Below are positions 11,583 through 22,167 of a DNA stretch of 64,000 nt, one piece after another. The notes under the pieces were generated by a model. It had not been told where the DNA came from, did no database searches, and worked only from the letters and a program-made list of their open reading frames with translations. Position numbers and translations under genes: made by a program. Every line of letters begins with the position of its first letter. The stretch's first letter is position 1. This DNA comes from Annulohypoxylon bovei var. microspora (lineage: Eukaryota > Ascomycota > Sordariomycetes > Xylariales > Hypoxylaceae). Location: NCBI GenBank assembly GCA_022836615.1, contig MU405218.1:1-64000 (forward strand), read 5' to 3'.

Positions 11583-12860
11583 ATGGCATCCAGACATTCC
11601 CAGTATCGACAATATGGCGACTCAAGAGAGCATTCACTATCTCAGAACGGGTCTACGCTGGCGTATGACTCGAATGGTAGCTTGAGAGAGACTAGATCGC
11701 CTAGTTCACCGTCCCGTGAAGGGATGGGTCGAACGCTGAGACGTGTTCCCAAGGACGCGAAGTTATCGAGCTCCTTCAGTAATTGGCTAGGAAGACACAA
11801 GGCTAAGAAGGGGGAAAGCCCCGAGGGTATTCGTATTAGTGACCCGATCCTAATACAACAAGCCCCAGCACGCCCCAGGCGTCCATCTGTTGCTCTGGCG
11901 CCTCAGTTGGGACATGGATCTCAGATACGACCTGAATTGGTGGTACCGAAGCCGCCACCAAAGAACCCAGGAGTCCAAAAGCAGAATCTTGGCAATACTC
12001 GTGAGGCCCTTAGGTCTCACCCTGTTACACCACGGTCCGATACTAGGAATAAAGACATCTCTTCCCAACAGGGTTTAAAGTATTCAGATAATAGTAGAGA
12101 TTCGAGAGTGGCACGCAGTGAAGCTGTCAGATCTCAACGGACCCCCGTAGAGCCCCAGCCGGCGATTGATGTCAAAGCCAAACGGATGGCCGAGATCAAA
12201 GCCGATCGGCGAAAAGGACGAATTTTCTTGGACGGAACGAACTTATACGAGTTTCCTAACCCGGAAAATTGGCAAGGTGGTGACGATAATGGCGACGATG
12301 GCCATATTTGGGAAGATGCTGGCTTCAATGACCCCTACACACCAGCTACGAATGACAGGCCTGTACCGGAAATTACCGTTACACAGCCAACCGACGACGA
12401 AGAAGAATCAACGCAAAGCGAGGAGATTCCCCAGCGACTGCTAGCTGTTGAAGATTGTTATAAGGTGCTTTGGCAGGGCCAAAAGAAGGAGATACGTGGA
12501 TTACGTGAAAGTTTACGCTATTTAGTACCCCTAGCGTGGCTTATTGCAGAGTCGGAAGGCGTCGATCTGAACGATATGGTTGCGTTGGAGGGCGCACTTA
12601 AAACCATCATCGCAGATCGCGAAAAGCTTTTCGATCTGTTTCCCCTGGCTCAGGTATTGGCTGACGACCAGAAGGTAGATATTGACGACTTTACAGCACT
12701 ACCCCGAGCTCTCAAGAATGTCATGTCGGACCGCGATAGCGCAAAGCGGATGTCCGACTACCACAGGATGGTTAGACAGAGACTCGAGGGTAGAATTGCA
12801 CAATTAGAGAAGGGGAGAAACGATGATACTGATGATGATGAAGAGTATATGCGGTTGTGA
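11583..12860 (+). CDS. Disordered protein with C-terminal helical repeats (unknown function)
   Basis: This is a single-exon protein of 425 residues. Residues 1-290 are rich in Ser, Arg, Pro, Gln and Asp with no globular pattern. From about residue 295 it becomes helical. It contains two copies of a 38-residue unit starting at 316 (PLAWLIAESEGVDLNDMVALEGALKTII.DRE) and 354 (PLAQVLADDQKVDIDDFTALPRALKNVMSDRD), then a basic helix and an acidic tail (DDTDDDEEY). The start has good context (ATCATGGCA) and a TATA-like box lies upstream. I do not recognise the family. Length, a single long frame and the internal duplication support a real gene. Confidence 0.8.
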   Translation: MASRHSQYRQYGDSREHSLSQNGSTLAYDSNGSLRETRSPSSPSREGMGRTLRRVPKDAKLSSSFSNWLGRHKAKKGESPEGIRISDPILIQQAPARPRRPSVALAPQLGHGSQIRPELVVPKPPPKNPGVQKQNLGNTREALRSHPVTPRSDTRNKDISSQQGLKYSDNSRDSRVARSEAVRSQRTPVEPQPAIDVKAKRMAEIKADRRKGRIFLDGTNLYEFPNPENWQGGDDNGDDGHIWEDAGFNDPYTPATNDRPVPEITVTQPTDDEEESTQSEEIPQRLLAVEDCYKVLWQGQKKEIRGLRESLRYLVPLAWLIAESEGVDLNDMVALEGALKTIIADREKLFDLFPLAQVLADDQKVDIDDFTALPRALKNVMSDRDSAKRMSDYHRMVRQRLEGRIAQLEKGRNDDTDDDEEYMRL

Positions 12861-14197
12861 GGACATAACTATGAAGGCCGAGTACCTACACCTAAGGTCA
12901 TAATGCACCCTGCTACCTAATATATAAAGCGGTGGGCAACGACTAATCGCGACATAGGGGGAGTGCAATCCGGAGCAACTCCCCCCTCGCGGGTACCTAC
13001 ACACTAACCAAAGCCTTCCCCCTATTACTCTTCTAGAAACACCGGGTTATGCCTAAGGACACCTATTAACACCTAAGTAAGTCCAGCAACCCTACTTAAA
13101 TTACCTGTAGATCTATGAAAAGTCGAAACATGATTACAGGAAATAACTACCTATATAACGGCAGTTATGCGGCACCTCTTACTAATATTACTAATGGTGC
13201 CGCGCCAAATCGATCGATCGATGCCTACCATTTATTCGACAACCCCTATAAACCTTGATTAGACAAGGCTACATATTATTAGGCGTCAAAGAACGTCAAT
13301 ACAATGCCTAGGCGCTTATATACTCGCCTAGGCAGGTAACTATACCTCCTTACACTTACCCCTATTCTCCAATGATACACCCATAGATCAGGGGGCGTTC
13401 CAAATACGTAGAACACCCCCACCGACTAACTACACATTTCTCACCTCCATCTCATCTAACACTAAAGACGGGGGGAACTTATTATATCTTAGTACACGAT
13501 TGTCTAGAGTTGGGATAGAATACCCAAGATAGCTTACGTAATACGAAAAGCCAGTCTACTCATCCTGGCCAGGTGAGCGGACTGGTGAATATCACGATTT
13601 TCCTTTTTTTTCGGTTTGTTCGGGAATTTCCTAGGTCTAGTTGATATTACTCGTAACAAATTATCACATACTTATCAATTAATAAACTACGCTTTGCCGG
13701 CATATTTGTCTTCTAGGTACTAATCGTGACAATGTTTTGTAACCGTATTGACATGGCTGCTTAGTCACTTACTGGATTGGACTATGCTCAAACTATCCCT
13801 TCATTATGTAATTACCATATAATCATTATCCATTGCCAGCCGTGACACGTGTAAAATACTTAAGTAAGCATTGAAGGGGATAGTTGGTTACTAAGCAGTG
13901 CGATGCAGCAATATTATGTAATGCAATGCTTATTAGATCAGCAATGAGTCAGCAGCTAGTCAGCAATTAGGTCAGCAGTATTATGTCAGCTTTGGGCTTA
14001 GGTAATAGTGATTCCTCCACTGTAGCCTAGGGCGTTTAGCCATTAAAACGAAGCTTTTTACAACGCATTAAGATCTTGATTTACACATCAGGTGTGCGAA
14101 ACTTTTGGCCTTGGCCTTCGTAGCTATGCTTCATTCATTTTGACGCCATTTTACTGGTGTTAAGGTTAATATTCTAACTCTATTGAAGCGCACCCAC
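12861..14197. other. Intergenic, dispersed-repeat copy and GTCAGCA cluster
   Basis: There is no gene. At 13791-13884 an inverted pair (AACTATCCCTTCA / TGAAGGGGATAGTT) flanks a sequence that recurs near 45519 and 59671. At about 13940-13990 a degenerate (G)TCAGCA motif is repeated four to five times. Confidence 0.5.
13791..13884. repeat. Dispersed repeat, copy A
   Basis: It contains CCCTTCATTATGTAATTACC, then TTGCCAGCC and ACACGTGTAAAATACTTAA. Matching blocks in the same order occur at 45519-45580 and 59671-59730. The ends form an imperfect inverted repeat, so a small foldback (MITE-like) element is possible. Confidence 0.45.
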
Positions 14198-15386
14198 CTA
14201 ACTCCATGCGTAATACTCATTCGGCCAAACAGTAGCCATCTTCTTCTCGCCGCCGCGCCACCTTAAACACGGTATATTCGAAGTCTCCCGCGTCTCATCC
14301 TCAACCTTAATCCCCAGCTCCTCAGCAAGGTACTTCGTCGCGTCACGCAGTTCTGGACCGGGATTCCAAAAGACGATCTCCGACGTCTTCCACCTCGCCG
14401 CCTCCTCGACGGCGTCGAGGAGAAGCGCTGCCAATGCTTGCGTAGTGGCTTTGCTGTTTTGGTCTTGGGGCAGCTTGATGCGCTGGATGGTTATTTTTTG
14501 GGCGCGCAGGTCGTGGAACCAGTACAGCCACGCGCTCGCGCTCTCGCAGATGCTGCCTTTGGCCTCGGGGGTCTTGCCCTCGAGTTTGGTGTTCATGAAG
14601 TCTGCGCGCGCGTGCAGCCAGCTGATCATGTCTGGGGTAGGTAAGACGGTCACGAGGGTGCGCTCTGAAGGGAGACCGTATTTTTGGAATTCTTCTGTTA
14701 GATCCTCCACGTCGCGTTCGGCGAGCCTGGGAATGTCGTCCGCGGTTAAGAGCCGAGTTGTAGGCAGCTTTGCCCTTTTCTCACCGGATGGGAGCGAAGG
14801 GGGGACGGTGAGAGTCGATTGTAGCGCAGCTAGAACATCCCATCCTTTGCTGACGTAGAACTGTGAGTTGCGATCAACAAACCGGACTCAAATAATCTAT
14901 AGGTATTAATTGTCGTTGCCTTACATCGCCCACGTCCGAGTATAGCATGCTCGCCACCGCCTGCCCCTCCCCATCCAACCACTCCGCAACCTTCCCTAAC
15001 AAAACTGACGCGAGCCCACGTCCCCGGTACTCGGCACTCGTCACCACGCTACAGATGCAGTACCCCTGCTCCCGGCGCGTGCCACTCCCATCCCGGATAA
15101 GTAAATCCCGATGCAGCGTCTTACACAACGCCAACACCTTTGCCTCGCCATCAGCATCCGTGAGCCTAAGGCTCCAGAACCGCAATCCGGTGTCGCTAGC
15201 CAGCGGGTGCGAATTGAACAACACTTCGCGCTCGAGAAAATCGGACTCCCGGAGCGATTTGCCGAAGGCGGTGGAGGCCAGCTTGGAGCATTGGAGTCGC
15301 AAGCTGGGTGTTATGGTTTCGGAGAAGAGGACGGAGAGGGGACCATGCCGGCTGGGGATGCTGATTAGTTTGCTTTCCGCTGCCAT
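14198..15386 (-). CDS. GNAT-family N-acetyltransferase, LYC1-like
   Basis: Two exons (15386-14925 and 14860-14198) encode 374 residues. The 64-nt intron (14924-14861) begins GTAAGG and ends CACAG, joining LYSDVGD to FYVSKGWDVL. The acetyl-CoA-binding motif A of GNAT enzymes is at residues 120-130 (YRGRGLASVLL). The preceding beta strand is QGYCICSVVTSAEYR. The size and the C-terminal half fit the fungal LYC1 family, whose founding member acetylates lysine on its side chain; the substrate here is inferred only. The ATG at 15386 (MAAESKL) is preferred over an upstream in-frame one because it starts the conserved part. It shares a 627-nt divergent upstream region with the reductase gene. Confidence 0.8.
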
Positions 15387-16013
15387 TGTGGGACGTTGAT
15401 AAGGTACAGTATTTTTCCGAACAATTATAATTACCAAGTCCCCTATATATAGTAGATTTCTTCGGGAGGGGACGACGGTGATACCTAGTAGTGACTGAGT
15501 TACGGATTATCGATAACGGCTCCGCAGCAGCGAGGTCCCTTATCCCTTACGCCCTCCCGCTCTCCGTTATCGTCCCGGTCGGATACTCCACTCTCGGAAG
15601 CGACCCATTAGCGCCCTTTTTCAATTCTCCCACGTTTAACCTCCGAACGGGGTTTATAAAACATCCTTTTCATATTAATCTGCATATATAAAGAGTTACT
15701 ATAGATTTTTTGCTCATGTTTCATGGTTTATCCTTCTTCAGTCATTTATTGCATCCAAATCTTAAAAATGTCAGAAGCGAAGCTGCTAAGAACCCCACAT
15801 CGGGAAGTAGATGCCGCGGCTCGGGTTCGTATTCGTATCGTCACCACATCCTTCGAGCGCTTCGACCAGCTATAGACACTAGCACCAAAACCATGAATAA
15901 ATATAATTTCCAGCCTCCCTTGCCTTATAAGGAAAACTTTATAAGAGGTCGATGTTTCGCTACATCGGTTCAGTTCAGCTTTCTTATCCTAAGAAGAGCA
16001 AGAAAGGGTTATT
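15387..16013. promoter_or_regulatory. Divergent intergenic region between LYC1-like and SDR genes
   Basis: It must contain the promoters of both flanking genes. No well-placed TATA box stands out. The open frames inside (15491-15691, 15710-16156) have no recognisable product and the second overlaps the start of the SDR gene. Confidence 0.5.
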
Positions 16014-17471
16014 ATGGACGCCACGGCAAAACAAATACTCTTCAGCACCCTCGCGACGGTTCTCGCGCTTGGCGTAGCATGGATTTGGAAGCTGAACACG
16101 GCGCTCAAACAGACGCCGCCGGAAGTCCTCGCAGTATCGCCGAACCGCTGGTCTGAAAAACAGATCAAGGAAACGTACCAGCGCATCCAGGCCAACCCTA
16201 TCGACTGGGCCAAGCACCTGCCTCCCGCTCTAAACAGGCGGTACATCATCACAGGCGGGTGCGGCGGTGTAGGTGGGACAATCGTCTTACACCTCCTCGC
16301 GAGGGGACAATCACCCGAGAGCATCCGGATCGTGGATTTCCGCAAACCCGAGCGTGCCGACATGACCACGGGACCGGCTGCGCTGGTCGACTTCGCACAG
16401 GCGGACATCTCGTCCGCCAACGCAACACTCGCAGCGTTCGAAAAGCCGTGGCCTGCTAGCGTTAAGAAGCTCCCACTCACCGTGTTCCACACCGCCGCCA
16501 TCATCGTAGCGTCCGAGCGCTCACTGCGTACCTACGAGCGCGTGAAGCGCGTGAACATCGACGGCGTAGCCCACGTCCTCGCCGCGTCCAAGGTAGCCGG
16601 TGCCTCCGTCTTCGTGTCCACGTCCTCGGCCTCCGTGGCCTACAGGCCGGTGCAGTACTGGGGCAGCCCTTTCCGGCGCTGGCCCGCGAACTTCTGGCAG
16701 GTCATCGACGACGCGGACTTCGACCTCCCGCTGCGCCCGCACGCCGAGTTCTTTGGGAACTACGCGCACGCGAAGGGCGTTTCCGAGCGCTTGATCTCCG
16801 GGGCCAATGATGAGGACTTCCGGACGGGGATCGTGAGGCCCGCGAACGGGATCTACGGGAGCAGCTACGGCGACCAGGTCGTCGGCATGTGTCTGCGCGC
16901 CGGCACGGTGCCCAGCTGGATGCGGAATGTCGTGCAGAACTTCGTGACTGCGGGACACGTCTCGCTCGCGCACCTGCTGTTCGAGGCCGCGCTCGTAAGC
17001 GGCGCGGATGACAAGGGCAAGGGCAAGGGAAAGATGCCGGGGTGCGCGGGCCGCGCGTTCACAGTGACGGACGGCGGGGCGCCGCCAATGTTCGACGACT
17101 TTTACAAGCTCCTGAAGACGACGGCGGAGACGCCGCGGATCAAGATCGTGTACCTGCAGCCGGCGGTGATGCTGGTGCTCGCGCACGTGGTCGAGTGGTG
17201 CGACCTCGCGAGCCGCATGCCGGTGCTAAGGTGGATACTGCCCCGGCCGAAGGGCGATCTGGCGATGTTGCAGCCGGCCGTGTTTAGCGCGAGCACGCAT
17301 TTCCTGGCCACGGATGCGGCGGCGCAGAGGAGTGTTGCGGACGGCGGCATTGGGTATCGGCACGTGCACGATACGATGGAGGGCATGTGCCAGCAGGTCC
17401 TGGATTGGAATGTCGAGCATAGGGGTTCTGGAGAGTTAGGCTCGCAGAGCTCTGGGGGGGAGCTTGGTTGA
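16014..17471 (+). CDS. 3-beta-HSD-type extended SDR, sterol/steroid dehydrogenase-like
   Basis: This is a single-exon 485-residue protein. It has an N-terminal membrane anchor (about residues 8-26, ILFSTLATVLALGVAWIWK). The Rossmann NAD(P)-binding motif is TGGCGGVGG at 80-88, followed by an acidic end of beta 2 (VDF, 107-109). The catalytic set is a serine cluster (STSSAS, 202-207), Y250 and K254 (NYAHAKG). This is the layout of the 3-beta-hydroxysteroid dehydrogenase/C-3 sterol dehydrogenase family acting at the ER membrane; the exact substrate is unknown. The gene is strikingly GC3-rich, unlike its AT-rich flanks, which also produces long shadow frames on the reverse strand. The C-terminus (GSGELGSQSSGGELG) is low complexity. 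Confidence 0.85.
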   Translation: MDATAKQILFSTLATVLALGVAWIWKLNTALKQTPPEVLAVSPNRWSEKQIKETYQRIQANPIDWAKHLPPALNRRYIITGGCGGVGGTIVLHLLARGQSPESIRIVDFRKPERADMTTGPAALVDFAQADISSANATLAAFEKPWPASVKKLPLTVFHTAAIIVASERSLRTYERVKRVNIDGVAHVLAASKVAGASVFVSTSSASVAYRPVQYWGSPFRRWPANFWQVIDDADFDLPLRPHAEFFGNYAHAKGVSERLISGANDEDFRTGIVRPANGIYGSSYGDQVVGMCLRAGTVPSWMRNVVQNFVTAGHVSLAHLLFEAALVSGADDKGKGKGKMPGCAGRAFTVTDGGAPPMFDDFYKLLKTTAETPRIKIVYLQPAVMLVLAHVVEWCDLASRMPVLRWILPRPKGDLAMLQPAVFSASTHFLATDAAAQRSVADGGIGYRHVHDTMEGMCQQVLDWNVEHRGSGELGSQSSGGELG

Positions 17472-17970
17472 AGGGGTTAAGAATATGGGTACTGTGCCTG
17501 CTGCTGTTGGTGCCTGATTATAGATATATGTTGGTCTTCAAAAGATATATAGCTACCTACATACTACCCAAAAATGCTTAGATAAATACCCAGGTATGTA
17601 TATAGGACCGTAGACAGCAATTGGCCTTGCAAGGAATTCGGGCAGCCTTCATGCTAGGGCTCCCGCTCTCAAGATTAAAAGAAACATAGTGAGTGTAACC
17701 CTTGACGACTCATTGCAAAGCGAAGGCCCCGACAATTGTTAACAAGTTCCCGTAAGTTTGATCGAAAACAATAAACACATTCTCTTATGATAGCAAACAA
17801 AGGAATTGTTTGGCTGGCCTTTGGCATTATATAACATCAACTAACCCGCCAGAATCCGTAAGACAAACCTACATCCTAAGTATTATTACAACTACATATT
17901 AGATTGTAATAAAGACCGATTTATCACATTGCCTAGGTATCTTTATCAATTAATAACTCAAGACTTCATC
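17472..17970. other. Intergenic, no gene seen
   Basis: An AT-rich spacer with TACCTA elements. It must hold the amidoligase promoter. An in-frame ATG at 17929 precedes the preferred start. Confidence 0.5.
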
Positions 17971-19503
17971 ATGTCAGCTAATACCACTACTCCAGAAGAG
18001 CCGCTGCCACCACGTGTCACATTCGGTGTCGAGTTAGAATTTCTAGTAGCATTTCGGCTTTCTGATAATGACGTGGACCCTCTCTCTAACGTCAAAGGTC
18101 TACCAGGTCTCTTCAAGGTACCCGTCCAAGAACCGTATGCTGAAGAAGCCCTTCAATTGGCTATAATGGATCTATTTGAGAACCAGGGGCTCGAGGTCGG
18201 GGTTAAAACGCATAGATATAGAAACGAGTATGCCAAAAGGGTGCTCAATGAGTTTTCGCATTGGAATATCGGCAATGACCCTACCATTCAGCCAGATGAG
18301 TCCAACGCCGAGTACAATTGGGGAAGATGCGGATGGGTAGATGTTGAAATCGGGAGTCCCGTGGAGCCCGCCGTCCCAGGAGCTTTCGAAATTGTTGACT
18401 ACGTCCGGCAATTAATGACGTCGAACTTTAGGTGTCGCGTGAATCCATCTTGCGGACTTCACGTACACGTTGGTAAGGGCTCCGAGAGATATGACCTTAG
18501 GGATATGAGACGTATCTCATCGCTCATTTGGAGTGCCGAGCATCTATTCGTAAGCCTTAACCACCCTTCGAGACAAGCAACTTACATGACTCCAACGTGT
18601 CGTACTAGAAGTAAGATATCGGGTGGAAGAGGCCTAGGCCCGGTACACGAGAGAATGCCAGCAGGTCCGCAGCAGTGCCTCGATTATCTCGCCGCGGAGA
18701 TTAGACACGGAGAGGAGCCCATAGCGTGGAAAGAAATGCATCAACTAAAAGTGTACAGAGATGGATTTCTAGAAACACGACAAGACGGTCATTACGAGCC
18801 CTTCCAATCGAAAAACCCCGATGATCCACCTAGCGATGCAGACGTACTAGCAGAGGAAAACATGCCTAGCATCCACGAGGAGATCTTGGGTAGAGCCGAA
18901 AAGATGGCCGCCAAGTCGGGCTTTCAACTTTCGGCCGAGCCCAGCAGACCTATTCGCACACGAAGAATCGGACAGGTTGTGAACCCTCGCTACACCCCCG
19001 AGCAGCTAGACGCCTTGGCTGAATCGGTGAAAGACTACGGCGGCGCTGGTCTCACGTTCGACAACCTTGCCAAAGACCCGGGCGTGTTCGAGGGAGTACG
19101 ACAGCTATATGAATCTCCTAGCTCTTGCGATATCTCGTGGCTCATGTATCCCGGCGGGCGTGGATACGTCAACTTCACCATGTACGACTGTGGCGAGCTA
19201 CGTGACTTGTTCGGTAAGAGGACGATAGAATTCCGCGGGGCAGAAGGGACCCTAGATAGCTGGGTGACTACATGGGCTAGGATCTGCGTGGGCATGATCA
19301 AGTTCGCTCTGTACTCCCCCGTCGACGAGTTCCTGCGCGTCTTGACGAAGTGCGACCGCTCTAACAGGGGAATTGAGGATTTCGACTGCATCGACTTTCT
19401 AGACGAGATAGGGCTCCCGGCTGAGGCTATACTAGCTGAAGACCATCTGATGGAAAATGAAGAGGCTTGGGGTATGAAGTATGACCTGCCTAAGTCGAAA
19501 TAA
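17971..19503 (+). CDS. Amidoligase-family protein (Amidoligase_2 type)
   Basis: This is a single-exon protein of 510 residues from ATG 17971 (MSANTTTPEEP); an upstream in-frame ATG at 17929 would add 14 residues of poor quality. The family marks are an FGVELEF strand (18-24), CGLHVHVG (161-168) and TIEFRG near 418, followed by a helix with W and R (SWVTTWARICVGMIKF). These acidic and histidine residues belong to the ATP-grasp-related, COOH-NH2 ligase fold of the Amidoligase_2 family. In fungi such proteins occur in many copies with unknown peptide substrates. No partner gene is visible next to it. Confidence 0.85.
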   Translation: MSANTTTPEEPLPPRVTFGVELEFLVAFRLSDNDVDPLSNVKGLPGLFKVPVQEPYAEEALQLAIMDLFENQGLEVGVKTHRYRNEYAKRVLNEFSHWNIGNDPTIQPDESNAEYNWGRCGWVDVEIGSPVEPAVPGAFEIVDYVRQLMTSNFRCRVNPSCGLHVHVGKGSERYDLRDMRRISSLIWSAEHLFVSLNHPSRQATYMTPTCRTRSKISGGRGLGPVHERMPAGPQQCLDYLAAEIRHGEEPIAWKEMHQLKVYRDGFLETRQDGHYEPFQSKNPDDPPSDADVLAEENMPSIHEEILGRAEKMAAKSGFQLSAEPSRPIRTRRIGQVVNPRYTPEQLDALAESVKDYGGAGLTFDNLAKDPGVFEGVRQLYESPSSCDISWLMYPGGRGYVNFTMYDCGELRDLFGKRTIEFRGAEGTLDSWVTTWARICVGMIKFALYSPVDEFLRVLTKCDRSNRGIEDFDCIDFLDEIGLPAEAILAEDHLMENEEAWGMKYDLPKSK

Positions 19504-20765
19504 GAAGAATGAAGACTGATACACGCAGCCTAACTGCACAATTAGCTGTTCTCTGTTTTACCTTGTTGGCACCTATCACTAACCATAGCACGTTTAGGTT
19601 ACACAGGTAGGTCGGCAATCCAAGAGATCCATGATTAGCAGCGCGATGCAATGCACTGAAACTCACACATATTCCACTTTCTTCAACGCTCTTTCACATC
19701 ATTCTTATAGAGGGCGTAATACCAATTGTTTACTGTTTACTTAGATAAGTACCTGTTTCGCATTCAGAGAATTTAGATGCGACTTAGTATATGATATTAA
19801 TATATCTGCCGAGTTGAAATGATGGTTCTTTTCCGAATTGTTCCGTGATCTTTACAAATACCCCTTTTAAAAAGGGGTAATACATGAGGCACGCCACGGT
19901 CGTGGCTGTTTCGCGGAAATCTCACCGAACTCAGTTTCGGACCGGTAAGCGATCCGAAAATTCTCGAAAATACCGGGCATTTAAATTAATATTAAGGCCC
20001 CGTCGCCAACATCCAACGTCAGAATCCGAAAGCCGGAATGGGTATAAGTCCTAACGATCGAGGTGGAATGACCGATAAAAGCGGGGCTCACCACAACGTA
20101 GTAGAGTTGGTGTAAGTGGTGTTAATACCAACAACCCGCGGATCTTTACTCACCTCGTTCCTCAACTTCACCGTTGGTTTTCTTTCAACGTCGATTATTG
20201 CAAGTGAAGATAACATAGCCAGCTCAAATTCCGGAGTTGTGAAATTATTGCATCATTTCTGACTAAGCTGCCGAGTGATTTTGATATCCATGGATTACAC
20301 AAAAGGTAAAACATCACCATGAGACGAAAATCTGATCTCCAGCTGAACAACACAGCCACCGATCGACCCACTCCGCTGCTTCATATACCCATATATGTAC
20401 ATATCTACTGCATACATATTTATAGTAACTAGTCAAAATATAAAACGAAGAGCAGCCAAGTAAACAGCTGTGAAACCGTACTTGGGACTTTTAGAGATAA
20501 GAAAAACGAGAATTCCTGCTGTCGTGAAATTCTTGAAACCTGAAAGATTAGTAATACTATGTTAAACCTTGCGCTGGGAAGTACCTTGGTACGTTGGACG
20601 ATGGCGTTGAGTGAATTCTCAGCTTACCGCTAGCGACTCGGTCTGATTGGCTCCTTTAAAGTCTTATAGACATGTAAGGTACCATAGCAGCTGCAGGGCT
20701 GACTTGTCAGATTTAAAATGAAAAGTTACCCCGTACTAACCTCATTGCGGTCCTATCAGTTAAGC
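19504..20765. other. Intergenic, no gene seen
   Basis: No frame of interest. A CCCCTTTTAAAAAGGGG palindrome is at 19861-19877. The last bases before the MITE (CCTATCAGTTAAGCTA) have a near copy just after it (CCTGTCAGTTAAGCTC, about 21188-21203). Confidence 0.45.
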
Positions 20766-20767
20766 TA

Positions 20768-21159
20768 CAGTAGTTACCCCTGTTTTTGCATACAATCCGG
20801 GCAGCGATATCGTATGCAATTAGGGATACCATGCGCCAAGAAGAACCGAAATTGGCAAAACCCACTTTAATTCAGACATAGGGATTGGGCACGTTTCTGG
20901 GTATTTCTTATCTAATCTAGGTGGGTCTGTGGCTTTTGCTTACTTAAGTCGGCGGATCGTTACCTTTTATGGCAATTTATGGGTCAAAATCGGTACTAAA
21001 ACCCCTGAAATTGGCCCCTGTAAACAAATAAATCCGAGTCTCATATGCAGTATGCAAATAGGCATTTTTACATACAAATATAATTGAAAATCCGGATCCG
21101 TATGCACTTAGAGATACCTATGCACAAAGTGGTGTATGCACTTGCAGGGGTAACTACTG
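20768..21159. mobile_element. 392-bp MITE, Tc1/mariner-type ends (TA target site)
   Basis: The left end reads CAGTAGTTACCCCTG, then a few bases, then TGCATACA. The right end is the reverse complement (TGTATGCA, then CAGGGGTAACTACTG). Both ends abut TA (20766-20767 and 21160-21161), the target duplication of Tc1/mariner/pogo elements. The interior has no transposase frame, so the element is non-autonomous. Confidence 0.75.
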
Positions 21160-21582
21160 TATCTGCCTAAACCCCACCTTAAAAGAACCCTGTCAGTTAA
21201 GCTCAGCGGCACAGCTAAACATAGCCAGTTAGAACAAGGCAAAATCTAGCTTGTAGATTTCAAGACCCATATAATACAGGGTAGCTGAAGGAAGTGGCCA
21301 TGTTCTTGCCTGGTTCGCTTGGCTGTTCCTTAATTGTACGTACAATGCGATAACGTTCCAGGTTGCAGTTGCGGATGGGCATGTGCATCGATGGTTGACA
21401 AGTTTCTTATAAAGGCAGCTGGCCTGTCGACCTTTTCCTTTTACTTAGACTTCTCGTAGCCCTATCAGACAGACAGACTTCATCATAAATCCTCAGCCTA
21501 CAACATCTCTATACTCTCAACCAACCTTCAACCAGCCATACAACCTACCTAATTTACGAAATAACCACCCAATAACATCAAA
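21160..21582. promoter_or_regulatory. Promoter region of the GPI-protein gene
   Basis: A TATA-like CTTATAAAGG lies at about 21406-21415, some 170 nt before the start codon. It is followed by a long C/A/T-rich leader (ACTCTCAACCAACCTTCAAC) ending in AAAATGG. Confidence 0.5.
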
Positions 21583-22167
21583 ATGGTTTCCCGAAACATC
21601 ATCGCCGTCCTCGGCCTCGCCTCCACCGCCGCGGCAACCTACTCTCCCCAGGCGCTGAAGAACCTCCGCGACCTGCGCGCCGAGCACGTGGTGATCGAGG
21701 TACGCGAGGCGATGCCCCAAGCCACCAGCACCAGCAGCAGCGACAGCGACAGCGACACGCAGTGCGCGTCGTCAGCAGAGGCCATCATCACGGACGCGCC
21801 GACGCCGCCCGCGGACCTAGAGTCGTACTTCGTGTCGTTCGCCGCCACGGCCGACCTCTCGAACCCGTCCATCCTGTGCCAGATCACCGCCGGCGTGCCC
21901 TCCTCGCTGTCCGCCGAGTACAGCTCCTACGACCAGCAGGCCAGCAGCTGGTTCAGCAAGCACAGTAGCGACATCGCGGGGCTCGTGTCCAAGTGCGCCG
22001 GCGAGGAGGACGCCGCGAGCGTCGCCCAGGTCGTCACCGCGCTGAGCGCGTACGCCGCCGACGGCTGCTCCGGCTCCGTCTCCAAGGCCCGGGCTGCGAG
22101 ACCTACTGGCATGATCGCTGGCGCTGTGGCTGCTGCTGGTGTCTTGGGCGCTGCGGCGGTGTTGTAG
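21583..22167 (+). CDS. Small secreted, GPI-anchored cell-wall protein
   Basis: A 194-residue single-exon protein. A signal peptide covers residues 1-19 (MVSRNIIAVLGLASTAAAT). The mature part has a Ser/Asp-rich linker (48-58) and four cysteines (C61, C99, C138, C162), enough for two disulphides. The C-terminus has small residues followed by a hydrophobic tail (177-194, MIAGAVAAAGVLGAAAVL), the layout of a GPI-anchor signal. Fungal proteins of this plan are cell-surface proteins, some described as infection-structure proteins; a role in virulence is not shown here. Codon use is strongly GC3-rich. The start follows a good AAAATGG context. Confidence 0.8.
   Translation: MVSRNIIAVLGLASTAAATYSPQALKNLRDLRAEHVVIEVREAMPQATSTSSSDSDSDTQCASSAEAIITDAPTPPADLESYFVSFAATADLSNPSILCQITAGVPSSLSAEYSSYDQQASSWFSKHSSDIAGLVSKCAGEEDAASVAQVVTALSAYAADGCSGSVSKARAARPTGMIAGAVAAAGVLGAAAVL

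Noticed and set aside
16521..17186. 221-codon reverse-strand frame opposite the SDR gene
   Set aside because: GC3-rich genes routinely create long antisense frames. Its Arg/His/Val-rich composition is typical of that artefact.
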